Counted from the stretch's first letter, positions 26,860 through 36,271 are shown. The stretch is DNA of 64,000 nucleotides from Allobosea sp. 117 (GCF_000702305.1 NZ_JNLC01000012.1:1-64000); one strand, 5' to 3'. Program-made: numbers and translations. Notes: generated by a model not told the origin, from the sequence alone.

Positions 26860-27196
26860 TCTAGACTCTCAATATTCTATCGAGAGTCTTATAATACCGT
26901 CACGTAAACTGCATGGCAAGTACGCATCATTGCGGAAATTCCGAGCGCCCTTGCGACCTTGCCGACCCGGGCCTCCCCGACCGATTGCAGAGCCTGAGCG
27001 GCCACGCCCGGTCGCTCGATCGCGTCGGATCGCCTGTACCTGCTCGCGCATCCCTCCCCCGAAAACGTCAGCCCCCCCCGCCCGCCACTCCGCCGACCCG
27101 GACAAAAACCGACCGGACGGCTTGTGAGGGAGCGGTCTTCCGTCTATTTCAGTGGGCGCCCCTCAAAGCGGGCTGCCAGCTTTGGCGAGATCGATC
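26860..27196. other. Gap between hydrolase-like and TetR genes
   Basis: The first 80 bases are AT-rich (leader of the hydrolase-like gene), the rest GC-rich. No gene is credible. The palindrome at 27106-27123 is annotated separately. Confidence 0.5.
27106..27123 (+). promoter_or_regulatory. TetR-type operator, upstream copy
   Basis: AAACCGACC|GGACGGCTT is an 18-bp palindrome (half sites AAACCGACC and AAGCCGTCC), 73 bases before the tetR start. TetR regulators usually bind such a site and repress their own gene. The flanking CAAAAACC...TTGT is also shared with the copy at 27874. Confidence 0.6.
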
Positions 27197-27805
27197 ATGG
27201 ACAATGTCTCCCGCTCCGAGCGGACGCGCGCCGCCGTCATCCAGGCCGCGCTGGCTATCATCTCCCGCAACGGTCCCGGCGCCCTCACGCTGGACGCCAT
27301 CGCCCGCGAATGCGGGATCAGCAAGGGCGGGCTGATGCACCAGTTCCGCACCAAGCGGGAGGTGCTGAAGGCGCTGCTCGAACACCAGTGCGAGCATTTC
27401 GAGGATTTCTCGCGCCGCTATCTCGAAGAGCACGCGTCGGAAAGCGCGCAGCCGCACCTGGCGGCGGAGGTCGCCACGATGCGCGAGGCGCTGTCGGAAT
27501 CGCATTCCCTCGCATATGCCATCCTCGGCGTCGTGGCGCAGGACCCGGGACTGCTGGGCACGACGCGCGAGGACGACGAGGCGAAGGTCCAGGCGATCAG
27601 GGCGGAGGCGTCCGATCCGGAGCTCGCCTTGCTGCGCTGGGTCGCCGCCCGCGGCCTGCTTTTCTCCGGCCTGCTGGGGCTCTGTCCGCTCACGCGGGCG
27701 GAGCGCGAAAGCCTGTTCGATCGGCTGCTCGACGATTCCCGCTGGTCCGCCACCCCAAATGAGACATCCCGACCGAGGAAGCGCACGGCCGCGCGCGCCG
27801 GGTGA
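27197..27805 (+). CDS. TetR/AcrR family regulator
   Basis: A 202-residue TetR protein. The N-terminal HTH is clear (RTRAAVIQAALAIISRNGPGALTLDAIARECGISKGGLMHQF, about 10-50) with the typical KGGLMHQFRTKREVL stretch, followed by a helical ligand domain. The ATG at 27197 starts just before the HTH. Palindromic operator-like sites lie on both sides, 73 bases before the start and 69 bases after the stop, but no transporter or enzyme gene, the usual partner, is adjacent. Confidence 0.88.
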   Translation: MDNVSRSERTRAAVIQAALAIISRNGPGALTLDAIARECGISKGGLMHQFRTKREVLKALLEHQCEHFEDFSRRYLEEHASESAQPHLAAEVATMREALSESHSLAYAILGVVAQDPGLLGTTREDDEAKVQAIRAEASDPELALLRWVAARGLLFSGLLGLCPLTRAERESLFDRLLDDSRWSATPNETSRPRKRTAARAG

Positions 27806-27873
27806 CGGCGGGATGAAGGCGCGGGACGCCGCATCTCGCCATCAAGCAGGGGAGCAAATGAGCATGCCATCAA

Positions 27874-27891
27874 AAACCGACCAGATGGTTT
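27874..27891 (+). promoter_or_regulatory. TetR-type operator, downstream copy
   Basis: AAACCGACC|AGATGGTTT matches the upstream site and its flanks at 20 of 23 positions (27871-27893 versus 27103-27125). It lies 69 bases after the tetR stop, where the promoter of a regulated neighbour would be expected, yet no gene follows. Confidence 0.6.
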
Positions 27892-28286
27892 GTAATTTGC
27901 CTTCTCTTGGGTTAGGTTGATTTCGCATTCGGCCGAGCAGGCGGCCTGTGCTGGGAGGTTCGGGACGATCTGAAGCGGCTGCGGCAGCGAAGGGGAATGT
28001 GTCGGGCATGGAAACACCCAGAAACATCCGGCAATAAACAGAAATAAATCCGATATATATCGCCCTATTAAAGCAACGTTCTCGCGCTTTAATTGGATAT
28101 CAAACGAACTGCTTTGCCTTCATGTCGCCATCAATGTCGTCGACGACCTTGCAATGCAATGAATTCGACATTGACCGACTGCCGCGTGCCTCACTTTCTG
28201 CAGATTGCGCGGCTAGTCAGCCCTTCTGACGACCGCGCGAAGAGCTCCGTCGCCATGATCCGCATCATTGGGGAACGGCGGAGACC

Positions 28287-28335
28287 GAGTTGCGGGCGGC
28301 GATCTATTCCGCCCCCCAGACGCCGCCCGCAACTC
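28287..28335. repeat. Perfect 15-bp inverted repeat
   Basis: GAGTTGCGGGCGGCG (28287-28301) and CGCCGCCCGCAACTC (28321-28335) are exact complements around a 19-base loop. No T run follows on either strand. Purpose unknown. Confidence 0.6.
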
Positions 28336-28725
28336 ACCTCTCGCAACGCGGCAGACGAGTGGCAGACGACCGGGGGGGCACGCGGGGGGCGTAACCGGAG
28401 TCGCGTGATGTTCAGCCTGCAGATTACCGCCCTCCCCCTCGTCTACTGGAGCGCCAGGAATCTTCTGCTGTCGCTTGCCTCGAAACGCCCCTGCCCTTCC
28501 CCGTCACGGCGCGACGGCGCATCAGGTCGCCTGTCGGCACGCCCCGCCTACGGTCCCAACGACCAGTGGCGCGGCCATCGACGCCGCGCGGACCGGGCTG
28601 GCGCAGACGCCGCCCGCGACGTCCCGGTGAAGACGCTTCATCTCGACCCGATCGTGCCGCCGGCGTCGCTGGCGCGCCAGCCGCCGCTGTCGTCCCGCTG
28701 GGTCCCGCCCGCAGCACGCTAGCGT

Positions 28726-28749
28726 CGCGAAAGTCTCTCGACTTTCGCG
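28726..28749. repeat. Perfect 10-bp inverted repeat
   Basis: CGCGAAAGTC and GACTTTCGCG flank a TCTC loop, about 90 bases beyond the stop of the minus-strand DUF995 gene. It could be its terminator although no T run follows. Confidence 0.5.
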
Positions 28750-28837
28750 GAACCTGCTCCAGGCCGCCGCCGGGCACGAGGAGCGCCGGGCCACCCGCCG
28801 CGGCACGCACGGCTTCCCTCGACGGAAGCCGCCTGCG

Positions 28838-29350
28838 TCACCCGCGTCCGCCGAGGGCCTTGAGCTCCGCCTTGACCCGCGTCACGCCGCCGCTGGCGAG
28901 GTCGCCGGGCTTCAGCTTGGCGTATTCGTCATCGCTCTTGGCGCTCGGGCTCTTGAACACGTACCAGACGCCGCCCGGCTCCTTCTGCTGGTAGATCGTG
29001 TTGTTCACCGTCCGGTGCCCGAAGCAGTTGGTCGCCTTGGCGTGGCCGCTCGCGCTGCTCCAGACGGCGAAGAAGCACACCCGCCCGGTGGGCGTCACCC
29101 GCCACTCGCCCTCGCCATAGTTGATGGCGTTGCCGGTCCCGGTCCAGGCGATGAACTTGCGGTCGGGGGCGAAATAGGCGGCGCCGTCCGACCAGATCCA
29201 TGTCTTGCCGGAATAGAGCTTGTAGGCCTCGTGCGCGGTGATCACGCTCGAGGCCGGCGGCGCGGCTCCAGTGGTGCCAGCGGCGTCGGCCGCCAGCATG
29301 GAGCCAGCGACCAGGGCTGCCGATATCAATGCGACTGCTGACTTGTTCAT
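28838..29350 (-). CDS. Secreted DUF995 protein
   Basis: A 170-residue exported protein. After a signal peptide (VALISAALVAGSMLAADAAG) comes a DUF995 domain: SGKTWIWSDGAAYFAPDRKFIAWTG, YGEGEWRVTPTGRVCFFAVW, the CFGHRTVNNTIYQQKEPGGVWYVF segment with a cysteine, and a lysine-rich tail. DUF995 proteins are found near exopolysaccharide genes in rhizobia and have no proven activity. It lies 38 bases after the GH26 gene on the same strand, so it may be the last gene of the polysaccharide operon. Confidence 0.82.
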   Translation of the reverse strand: MNKSAVALISAALVAGSMLAADAAGTTGAAPPASSVITAHEAYKLYSGKTWIWSDGAAYFAPDRKFIAWTGTGNAINYGEGEWRVTPTGRVCFFAVWSSASGHAKATNCFGHRTVNNTIYQQKEPGGVWYVFKSPSAKSDDEYAKLKPGDLASGGVTRVKAELKALGGRG

Positions 29351-29388
29351 GATGCTCTCCTCCGCGGGTCGGGCCCGCCAATGAGCGT

Positions 29389-30327
29389 TCAGTTCACGAG
29401 ATTGTTCTGGAGCCGCCAGTCGGGCCGGCCATAGGGCTCGGGCCAGGGATAGGGCTCGACTTCGTTGAAGTAGACGACGGCCGTGAGCCCCGGGAATTCC
29501 GGGCCGACCGCCAGCATGTCGGCATGCCAGCGCGCCTCGAAGGCGGCGTCGCCCTCATAGCCGAGCTCGGCGACGACGATCGGCTTGCCGTAGGGGGTGA
29601 CGCGGTCATAGGAGGGCCGCAGGTTCTCCGCCAGCGTCCGGGCGCGGCCGAAATGGTCGACGTCATACTGCTGGAGATCGAACACCGACAGTCCGATGAC
29701 GTCGACATAATCGCTGCCGGGATAATAGGCCGCAAGGCTCGGCTCGCCGCGCGGCGACCACATGAAATGCGCGCTCGGCGCGTATTTCCGGCACAGCTTC
29801 ACGAAGTGCCGATAGGCCTTCGCGTAGTCCGCCGGCGCCCAGTTCGACCACAGGTAGCGCCCGTTCGCGAGGTCCATCTCGTGGCCCCAGCGGATCGTCA
29901 CGTCGCTGTCGAGACCGGCGCAGGCGGTGCAGACGTCGCGGATCGTGCCGTCATAGGCGCCCGCCAGTATCCCCGCGAGCAGCTTCTGGCTCGACGGATT
30001 GGTGCCGGGCACCCACGACCAGGGCTCGATGGTGATCAAAAGGTCGCGGTCGCGGGCCTGGGCATATTGGTCGGCCCGCTTGAGCGAGGTGAGATCGGCG
30101 TTGAGCCAGGGAATGTAGACGTGCTCCACCCGCACATTGGGATCGTCGCCCAGCGTGCCGTTCGGATCATAGGCGCCGAAGGCCGCGGCCTTGGGGCGCG
30201 CGTCGGTGGCGGCCGGAGCCGTCGTCGTCGGCTGGGCGAACACCGGGATCGCCACGGCCGCGATGAGCGCGATGGCAGCGACGCCACTCAGCGCCGCCAC
30301 GCGCCTGTTGCGCAGTGACTTCGTCAT
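29389..30327 (-). CDS. Secreted GH26-like glycoside hydrolase
   Basis: A 312-residue exported TIM-barrel hydrolase of the GH26 type (beta-mannanase/beta-1,3-xylanase/lichenase clan A). The acid/base glutamate is Glu150 in RWGHEMD and the nucleophile Glu254 in VVAELGYEGD. A signal anchor (VAALSGVAAIALIAAVAIPVFAQ) places it in the periplasm or outside. Its start overlaps the ugd stop (ATGA), so it is the processing or editing hydrolase of this glycan operon, as commonly seen with synthase genes. Linkage specificity cannot be read. Confidence 0.83.
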   Translation of the reverse strand: MTKSLRNRRVAALSGVAAIALIAAVAIPVFAQPTTTAPAATDARPKAAAFGAYDPNGTLGDDPNVRVEHVYIPWLNADLTSLKRADQYAQARDRDLLITIEPWSWVPGTNPSSQKLLAGILAGAYDGTIRDVCTACAGLDSDVTIRWGHEMDLANGRYLWSNWAPADYAKAYRHFVKLCRKYAPSAHFMWSPRGEPSLAAYYPGSDYVDVIGLSVFDLQQYDVDHFGRARTLAENLRPSYDRVTPYGKPIVVAELGYEGDAAFEARWHADMLAVGPEFPGLTAVVYFNEVEPYPWPEPYGRPDWRLQNNLVN

Positions 30328-31739
30328 TTGACCAACTCCTCATGCGATCCCCTGCCCCTCTCTCCGCTCGGCAGGGCGCGATACCTCAACAGCTCGAAGA
30401 CATTCTCGTCGGCCGTGGCCGGCGCGTCGGTGCGGTGCGGCCGGCCAACCCCGACCAGCCGGAAGCCCGCCCGCGCCACCTGCTCGGGCGGATAGATGTT
30501 GCGCAGGTCGATCATCACCGGCGCGCGCATGGCTTTGCGCAGCCGGGTGAGGTCGAGCGCGGCGATGACGTCCCATTCGGTCATCAGCACCACCGCGTCG
30601 GCTCCGGCCGCCGCCTCGTAGGGTCCGGCGCAGAAGGTCACGTCGGACAATTGGTCGGCGGCCTGCCGGTGGCCCTGCGGGTCGAACACCGCGATCGACG
30701 CGCCGGCGCGCTGCAGATGGCGGATCAGCGGCACGGCGGGGGATTCCCGCATGTCGTCGGTGTTCGGCTTGAAGGTGAGCCCGAGCACCGCGATCTTCAG
30801 CCCGTCGACCGAGCCGCCCGTCGCCTCGATGACCTTGAGCGCCATGCGGTGCTTGCGGGCGTTGTTCGCGGCAACCGTGCTCTCGACGATGCGCAGCGGC
30901 ACGCCATATTCCTGCGCGGTATGCAGCAGCGCGCAGGTGTCCTTCGGGAAGCACGAGCCGCCATAGCCGGGTCCGGCTTTGAGGAAGGCGGCGCCGATCC
31001 GCGCGTCGAGGCCGATGGCCGACGCCAGCTCGGTGACGTCGGCGTCGACCTTCTCGCAGAGATCGGCCATCTCGTTGATGAAGCCGATCTTGGTCGCGAG
31101 GAACGCGTTCGACGCATGCTTGATGAGCTCGGAGGTGCGCCGCCGCGTGACGATCAGCGGCACGCCGTCCTCGGTGAGCGGCGCGTAGAGCCCGCGCAGC
31201 GCCTGCTCGGCCTGCGCGTCCTCGACGCCGATCACGATGCGGTCGGGATGCTGGAAGTCGTCGATCGCCGACCCCTCGCGCAGGAATTCCGGGTTGGAGG
31301 CGACCGAGACGGCGACGTCGCGGCGGGTCCGGCAGATGATCTGCTCCACCGCGTCGCCGGTGCCGACCGGAACCGTCGACTTCACCACCACGGTCAGCCT
31401 TCCGGTCATGCCGTGGGCGATGTCCTTGGCCACCGCATAGATGAGCGAGAGATCGGGTTCGCCGTCGCGGTCGCGGGGCGGCGTGCCGACGCAGATGAAG
31501 GCGACATCGGCGCCGGCGAGCGCATCCTGCGCCTGCAGCGTGAAGGACAGGCGCTTGCGCACGAGATTGCGCGCGATCAGCTTCTCGATGCCGGGTTCGA
31601 AGATCGGGCTCTCGCCTCGTCGCAACTTGTCGACCGTCGCGGCATTCTTGTCGACGCAGGTCACCTGATGACCCATTTCGGCGAAGCACGCGCCCGCCAC
31701 GAGGCCGACATAGCCCGTTCCGATGACGGCGACTTTCAT
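30324..31739 (-). CDS. ugd: UDP-glucose 6-dehydrogenase
   Basis: A 471-residue NAD-dependent enzyme that oxidises UDP-glucose twice to UDP-glucuronate. It shows the Rossmann start MKVAVIGTGYVGLVAG, STVPVGTGD, NPEFLREGSAIDDF, and the catalytic cysteine Cys263 in GPGYGGSCFPKD, then GLTFKPNTDDMRESPA in the UDP-binding C-domain. Its product feeds the UDP-glucuronate decarboxylase encoded at the head of the same operon. It lies 58 bases after the glycosyltransferase gene and overlaps the GH26 gene start by four bases. Confidence 0.93.
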   Translation of the reverse strand: MKVAVIGTGYVGLVAGACFAEMGHQVTCVDKNAATVDKLRRGESPIFEPGIEKLIARNLVRKRLSFTLQAQDALAGADVAFICVGTPPRDRDGEPDLSLIYAVAKDIAHGMTGRLTVVVKSTVPVGTGDAVEQIICRTRRDVAVSVASNPEFLREGSAIDDFQHPDRIVIGVEDAQAEQALRGLYAPLTEDGVPLIVTRRRTSELIKHASNAFLATKIGFINEMADLCEKVDADVTELASAIGLDARIGAAFLKAGPGYGGSCFPKDTCALLHTAQEYGVPLRIVESTVAANNARKHRMALKVIEATGGSVDGLKIAVLGLTFKPNTDDMRESPAVPLIRHLQRAGASIAVFDPQGHRQAADQLSDVTFCAGPYEAAAGADAVVLMTEWDVIAALDLTRLRKAMRAPVMIDLRNIYPPEQVARAGFRLVGVGRPHRTDAPATADENVFELLRYRALPSGERGRGSHEELVK

Positions 31740-31797
31740 CTTCCTGCCTCCCAGTTCCGGCCCAGGCCGCTCCCGCTCACGCGGGAACCGGCCGGGC

Positions 31798-33627
31798 TTA
31801 TTGCGCCTTCGGCGCCGCCCAGGGCGGCGTGAAGACGAGCTTGTAGTGTCCGCGCCCCATGCCTGCGCCGGAGGCGGAGAACACGACCTGCGCCACCGAA
31901 GGCGGTGCGAGGCCCCATGCCAGCGCACCGAGCCCCTCGGGCCCGCGCTCGGCGGCGGCCGCCACCGGCAGCCCGAACAGGGCGACGACCAGCGTCGCCT
32001 GCGCCAGTCCGCGCAGGCCGAGCACGTGCTGGCGCCCGCCATTCTCGGCGGCGTGCCGCGCCAGGATGACGAGGACGAGCAGCGCGTAGAGCGCCGCATT
32101 GACGATCGCGAAGATGTAGAAGCCGCTCGCCGAGCCGGCGTCGCCGAACATCAGCACCGCACCGGCCGAGAACGCCGAGATCGCGATATAGGGCGCCAGG
32201 ACGCGCAGCGGCACGGCGTCGACCGCACCCCCGCCCTTCGGCGTGACGCGGAAATCGACAAAGGAGCCGGTGAAGTAGTCGCGCAGCGCCACGATCGAGC
32301 CGATCAGCGACCACGGCCATTTGGCGAGCACGAAGAGGATCTCCTCCCAGCTCAGCAGGCGGGAGTTGACCGGCCGCAGCCACCCGCTCGCCCGCCACCG
32401 GTACATCATGAAGAGCAGGACGACCGACATCGGCACGTAGTGAATGACGAAGTCGGCATAGGTGACGTTGGCGAAATGCGTCCCGCCCGCCAGCGCGATC
32501 AGCGGCATTAGGAACAGCAGCAGCCACATGCTCGAATAGAGCGGATACCAGAACTGGCAGAACAGGAACTGGAAGCGCAGCCGGGCCGGCAGGCGTGGCA
32601 CCAGCGCCGGCGAATAGCGCAGCAGGATGGTCACCAGGCTGCGCGACCACTGGAATTCCTGCGTCGCGAGGTCTGCGAAGGTGCGCGGCCCGTCGCCATG
32701 GGCGATGGCGTCCATGGCGTGGACGCCCCGCCAGCCATGGGCGTTCATCATCAGCGTGGTCGAATGGTCCTCGGCGAGTTCGGGGCCAAGCCCGCCGATC
32801 GCCTTCAGCGCCGCCGTGCGCACCGCGTAATGGGAACCGATGCACAGGGGCGCCCAGCCGCCGGTGTAGCCGGCCTGCAGCGGGCCGTGCATCGAGGCCT
32901 CGGCGAAGAGGCGCGCCCGCGCCGCCCAGCTCTCGCCGGCATTCTTGTCGCAGATGCTGGGCGCCGAGACGTAGCCGACGGCCGGATCGCGGAACGGCGC
33001 CAGCATGCGTTCGAGATAGTCCGGCGCCGGCACGTGGTCGGCATCCATCTGCGCGACGAAGTCGTACAGCTCGTAGCCGTAATGGTCGTAGAAGAATGCG
33101 AGATTGCCTTCCTTGCAGCGCATCCGCCGCGGCCAGTCGGCCCGCTGATAGGCGTCGACGCCCTTGCGGGTCGAGACGCGCACGCCGCGCGCCGCGCACC
33201 AGGCGAGCGTCTGCGGCGCCGGGTCCTCGTCGGCAAGCCAGGTGTCGTGCGGCCAGGTCTGGGCGAGCATCGCTTCGAGCGTCTGCGCCACCACCTCGAA
33301 GGGCTCCGAGGGCGCCTTGGTGACCACCATCGCGACCCGGCTCCCCTGCGGCAGCAGCACCGCGCCGACAGGCTTCCGGCTGCCGTAGAAGACGGTGAAG
33401 AAATAGACCGGCATCAGCGTGAGCCAGGCGAAGGGCAGGCTCGCCAGCACGAAGCGTCCGACGCCGTCGACGTGCTCGGGCCGCAGCCACCATCCCCAGA
33501 AGGTGACGAAGGCGACCGCCCAGGCACCTACAGCGAGCGTGAGCTCGACGCGCTGCGCCAGCGTCAGCAGCGGTACCAGATCGGACGCCGGCGCATCGGT
33601 TCCGGCTCGCCGCACCCCGTCCGTCAT
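31798..33627 (-). CDS. Processive GT2 polysaccharide synthase (cellulose-synthase-like)
   Basis: A 609-residue inner-membrane glycosyltransferase. Two N-terminal helices precede a cytosolic GT-A domain (about 90-340) with VTKAPSEPFEVV..TLEAMLAQTWP, the metal-binding MDADHV, and the acceptor-base motif AEDHST. The gating motif reads QEFQW where cellulose synthases have QxxRW. Five or six further helices follow. This is the BcsA-like layout without a PilZ domain. With ugd, uxs and galE in one operon it probably polymerises a sugar derived from UDP-xylose, UDP-glucuronate or a C4-epimer. Product identity is inference. Its start overlaps the galE stop (ATGA). Confidence 0.85.
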   Translation of the reverse strand: MTDGVRRAGTDAPASDLVPLLTLAQRVELTLAVGAWAVAFVTFWGWWLRPEHVDGVGRFVLASLPFAWLTLMPVYFFTVFYGSRKPVGAVLLPQGSRVAMVVTKAPSEPFEVVAQTLEAMLAQTWPHDTWLADEDPAPQTLAWCAARGVRVSTRKGVDAYQRADWPRRMRCKEGNLAFFYDHYGYELYDFVAQMDADHVPAPDYLERMLAPFRDPAVGYVSAPSICDKNAGESWAARARLFAEASMHGPLQAGYTGGWAPLCIGSHYAVRTAALKAIGGLGPELAEDHSTTLMMNAHGWRGVHAMDAIAHGDGPRTFADLATQEFQWSRSLVTILLRYSPALVPRLPARLRFQFLFCQFWYPLYSSMWLLLFLMPLIALAGGTHFANVTYADFVIHYVPMSVVLLFMMYRWRASGWLRPVNSRLLSWEEILFVLAKWPWSLIGSIVALRDYFTGSFVDFRVTPKGGGAVDAVPLRVLAPYIAISAFSAGAVLMFGDAGSASGFYIFAIVNAALYALLVLVILARHAAENGGRQHVLGLRGLAQATLVVALFGLPVAAAAERGPEGLGALAWGLAPPSVAQVVFSASGAGMGRGHYKLVFTPPWAAPKAQ

Positions 33628-34610
33628 GACGCGGCCTCCAGGGCATGGAACCGCGCCGCCGTGGCGACGATGGTCTCGATGTCGGAGAGCTCCGGCACGA
33701 AGCCGATGCTTGCGCGCGCCTGCGCGATGTCGGCATAGAGCGCCGGCGGATCGCCGGGGCGACGGGGATGGATCTCGACCGGCACCGGGCGGTTGAGCAC
33801 CCGGCGGATGGTCGACATCACGTCCAGGATCGAGGCGCCGTGCCCGGAGCCGAGATTGAGCGCCAGGCTGCCGCCGCCGTCGAGCAGATGCCGCAGCGCC
33901 AGCACATGCGCGCGGGCGAGATCGCTCACATGGATGTAGTCCCGCACGCAGGTGCCGTCCGCCGTATCGTAATCGTCGCCGAACACGGTCAGCGTCCTGT
34001 TGAAGCCCATGGCGGCGAGGATCGCCAGCGGCACCAGATGGGTCTCGGGATCGTGCCGCTCGCCGAGCTCGCGGTCCGGATCGGCGCCGGCGGCGTTGAA
34101 ATAGCGCAGCGCGACGTAGCGGAGGCCATAGGCCGCCGCCTCGTCCGCCAGCATCGCCTCGGCGAACAGCTTGGTGCGCCCATAGGGGCTGATCGGACGC
34201 TGCGCCGTCGTCTCGGCGATCGGCAGGGTGTCGGGGATGCCGTAGGTCGCGCAGGAGCTGGAGAACACGATGCGGCGCATATTGGTCTGCCGGCAGGCGT
34301 CCAGCAGCGAGAGCGTGCCGGCGACATTGGTGCGGTAGTAGTTCGCGGGTTCAGCGACGGATTCACCGACATAGGCGCGTGCCGCGAAATGGATGACCGC
34401 CTCGACGCCGTGCGCGGTCAGGGCCGCGGCCACCGCCCGGCTGTCGAGGATGTCGCCATGGACGAACGGCCCCCAGCGCACCGCGTCGCGATGGCCGGTG
34501 GACAGGTTGTCGAAGGTAACGGGCTCGAAGCCGCCGGCCGCCAGCGCCTTGCAGGTGTGGCTGCCGATATAGCCGGCCCCGCCGGTGACGAGGATCCTCG
34601 GCGCGCTCAT
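33624..34610 (-). CDS. galE: UDP-glucose/UDP-xylose 4-epimerase (GalE family)
   Basis: A 328-residue extended SDR. The NAD motif GGAGYIGS is at about 10-17, FDNLSTGH at 33-40, the catalytic SSSCATYG near 117-124 and Tyr143-x3-Lys147 in [11 protein letters not shown], with the GalE signature [11 protein letters not shown] and [13 protein letters not shown]. It interconverts UDP-Glc and UDP-Gal; in a cluster with UDP-xylose synthase it might instead make UDP-arabinose. Stop and start codons overlap the neighbouring operon genes by four bases on both sides. Confidence 0.9.
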   Translation of the reverse strand: MSAPRILVTGGAGYIGSHTCKALAAGGFEPVTFDNLSTGHRDAVRWGPFVHGDILDSRAVAAALTAHGVEAVIHFAARAYVGESVAEPANYYRTNVAGTLSLLDACRQTNMRRIVFSSSCATYGIPDTLPIAETTAQRPISPYGRTKLFAEAMLADEAAAYGLRYVALRYFNAAGADPDRELGERHDPETHLVPLAILAAMGFNRTLTVFGDDYDTADGTCVRDYIHVSDLARAHVLALRHLLDGGGSLALNLGSGHGASILDVMSTIRRVLNRPVPVEIHPRRPGDPPALYADIAQARASIGFVPELSDIETIVATAARFHALEAAS

Positions 34611-35629
34611 GCCACCGCCTCGCGCACCGAGGGTTCGCGGACGATCTCCTCCCGGAAGTAGTCGATCATCCGGGCCAGCCCCTCCTCGAGCGGGACGGTC
34701 GGCTCCCACCCCAGAAGCTGCCGAGCCAGCGCGATGTCGGGGCGGCGGCGGCGCGGATCGTCCACCGGGAGCGGACGGTGGACGATGTCCGACCGCGAGC
34801 CGGTCAGCGCGCGCACCACCAGGGCGAAGTCGCCAATCGTGCGCTCGTCGGGATTGCCGATATTCACCGGCCCCTCGATGCCGTCCGGCGTCGCCATGAG
34901 CCGGATCAGCCCCTCGACGGTGTCGTCGACGTAGCAAAAGGAGCGCGTCTGCGTGCCGTCGCCATAGACCGTCATGTCGGCGCCCCGCAGCGCCTCGATG
35001 ATCAGATTGGAGGTGACGCGCCCGTCGTCGCCGCGCATGCGCGGGCCATAGGTGTTGAAGATGCGCGCGACCTTGATGCGCGTGCCGTGGCGCCGCGCGA
35101 AGTCGAAGAACAGCGCCTCGGCGCAGCGCTTGCCCTCGTCGTAGCAGGCACGCGGCCCGGTGGGATCGACATGGCCCCAATAGCTTTCCGGCTGCGGATT
35201 GACGAGCGGGTCGCCATAGATCTCCGAGGTCGAGGCCTGGAGTATCTTGCAGTTCCGATCGGTCGCCAGTTGAAGAAGGTTGAGCGCGCCGAGCACGCTG
35301 GTCTTCGTCGTGTGGATCGGGTCCGCGGCATAGGCTGTCGGCGAAGCCGGGCAGGCAAGATTGTAGATTTCATCGACATCGACCAGCAGTGGATCGACGA
35401 CATCGTGATTGACCAGCGAGAAGTTCGGCCGGCCGATCAGATGTTCGACGTTTCGGTGGCGTCCGGTCGAGAAATTGTCGAGGCATATGACTTGCTGTCC
35501 GCTTTCGACCAGTCGGTCGCAGAGATGCGACCCGAGAAAGCCGGCACCGCCTGTCACAAGCGCGCGATGCGTCCGATGGTATGATTTTACGGAATAAGGT
35601 GCGAACACATGCGTCATTGCTTTTTGCAT
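34607..35629 (-). CDS. UDP-glucuronate decarboxylase (UDP-xylose synthase)
   Basis: A 340-residue extended SDR of the UXS family, which converts UDP-glucuronate to UDP-xylose with bound NAD. Key features are [14 protein letters not shown] (27-40), [15 protein letters not shown], the active-site STSEIYGDP with Glu136, Tyr163-x3-Lys167 in [21 protein letters not shown] and RSFCYVDD. The combination CPASPTAY and [18 protein letters not shown] is typical of UXS rather than of dTDP-glucose dehydratases. It heads the operon; Ugd, encoded downstream, makes its substrate. The ATG at 35629 has a GAGG ten bases upstream; one at 35617 is possible. Confidence 0.9.
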   Translation of the reverse strand: MQKAMTHVFAPYSVKSYHRTHRALVTGGAGFLGSHLCDRLVESGQQVICLDNFSTGRHRNVEHLIGRPNFSLVNHDVVDPLLVDVDEIYNLACPASPTAYAADPIHTTKTSVLGALNLLQLATDRNCKILQASTSEIYGDPLVNPQPESYWGHVDPTGPRACYDEGKRCAEALFFDFARRHGTRIKVARIFNTYGPRMRGDDGRVTSNLIIEALRGADMTVYGDGTQTRSFCYVDDTVEGLIRLMATPDGIEGPVNIGNPDERTIGDFALVVRALTGSRSDIVHRPLPVDDPRRRRPDIALARQLLGWEPTVPLEEGLARMIDYFREEIVREPSVREAVA

Positions 35630-36271
35630 GATGCAACTACCTCAACCTCGGGATGATGTATTGATTTGCGCGCGCGGGTCGTGTCGCACGTCAGCAAGGG
35701 AAAGGATCAGCGGTCCCGATTTCAAGTATTCGGGGAACCGACGCAGCTTCCTATTCCCGCCCGGACCGGGCATATCTTACTCGGCGAGACCCGTTCAGAG
35801 ACCTGCCACAAACTCCAACTGAGCCGATGGGCTCCACCCAACAAGCGCCCTAGAGTTAGGTTTAGTTTTTAATTTGAAATTGTCAAGAAATTAAAAGCAA
35901 TCAGTATGTATTGTTTACCTTATTTAGTTTCAAAACGCTCGTATTGGGATCATACATGCGGCATGCCAGGTCCGAAGACTCGCTCCGAAGGGGTATGCGC
36001 TGCTGAAATTATGCATTTATTTTCAATATCTTATCATAGATCAAAGTAACTGCGGCGCGCTGGCGCAGCCGCCAGCCTGCTTGGTCGCGCAAAAACTACC
36101 CTAGCCCATATACCCGAGGCGGCGCATGGTGAGATCGGGCAGCCGACATCGGCCATTTTTCCACAGACATTAGCCGAATACCGGCGAACGCCCGCCTCTC
36201 GGCGCTCTTGACCGGGCTTTACGCACACATCCGGGTGATGTGCTGCCGGACGGGGCGCGAAGGCCGAACCG
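35630..36271. promoter_or_regulatory. AT-rich regulatory region of the polysaccharide operon
   Basis: Some 640 bases without a gene. 35850-36055 is very AT-rich (TTTAGTTTTTAATTTGAAATTG, ATTATGCATTTATTTTCAATATC), unlike the rest of the window. Such leaders often bind zinc-finger or H-NS-like silencers (MucR/Ros) upstream of exopolysaccharide genes; that is inference. A GCTGGCG-cagc-CGCCAGC hairpin at 36059-36076 may end transcription of the flavin reductase gene. Confidence 0.5.

Larger units (their letters stand above)
27806..28837. other. 1-kb stretch without a credible gene
   Basis: Between tetR and the DUF995 gene no reading frame has family motifs or a Shine-Dalgarno. The first 300 bases include an AT-rich part (28030-28110, GAAATAAATCCGATATATATCG). 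Two perfect inverted repeats lie further on, at 28287-28335 and 28726-28749. The region could be a remnant of a deleted gene once controlled by the operator at 27874, which is inference. Confidence 0.5.

Noticed and set aside
28093-28722. Possible gene in the 1-kb empty region
   Set aside because: No ribosome site, no hydrophobic or domain pattern, composition like shuffled GC-rich DNA, and it contains a perfect inverted repeat.
34607-35629. dTDP-glucose 4,6-dehydratase
   Set aside because: The active site STSEIYGDP together with CPASPTAY and the [12 protein letters not shown] segment match UDP-glucuronate decarboxylases rather than RmlB.
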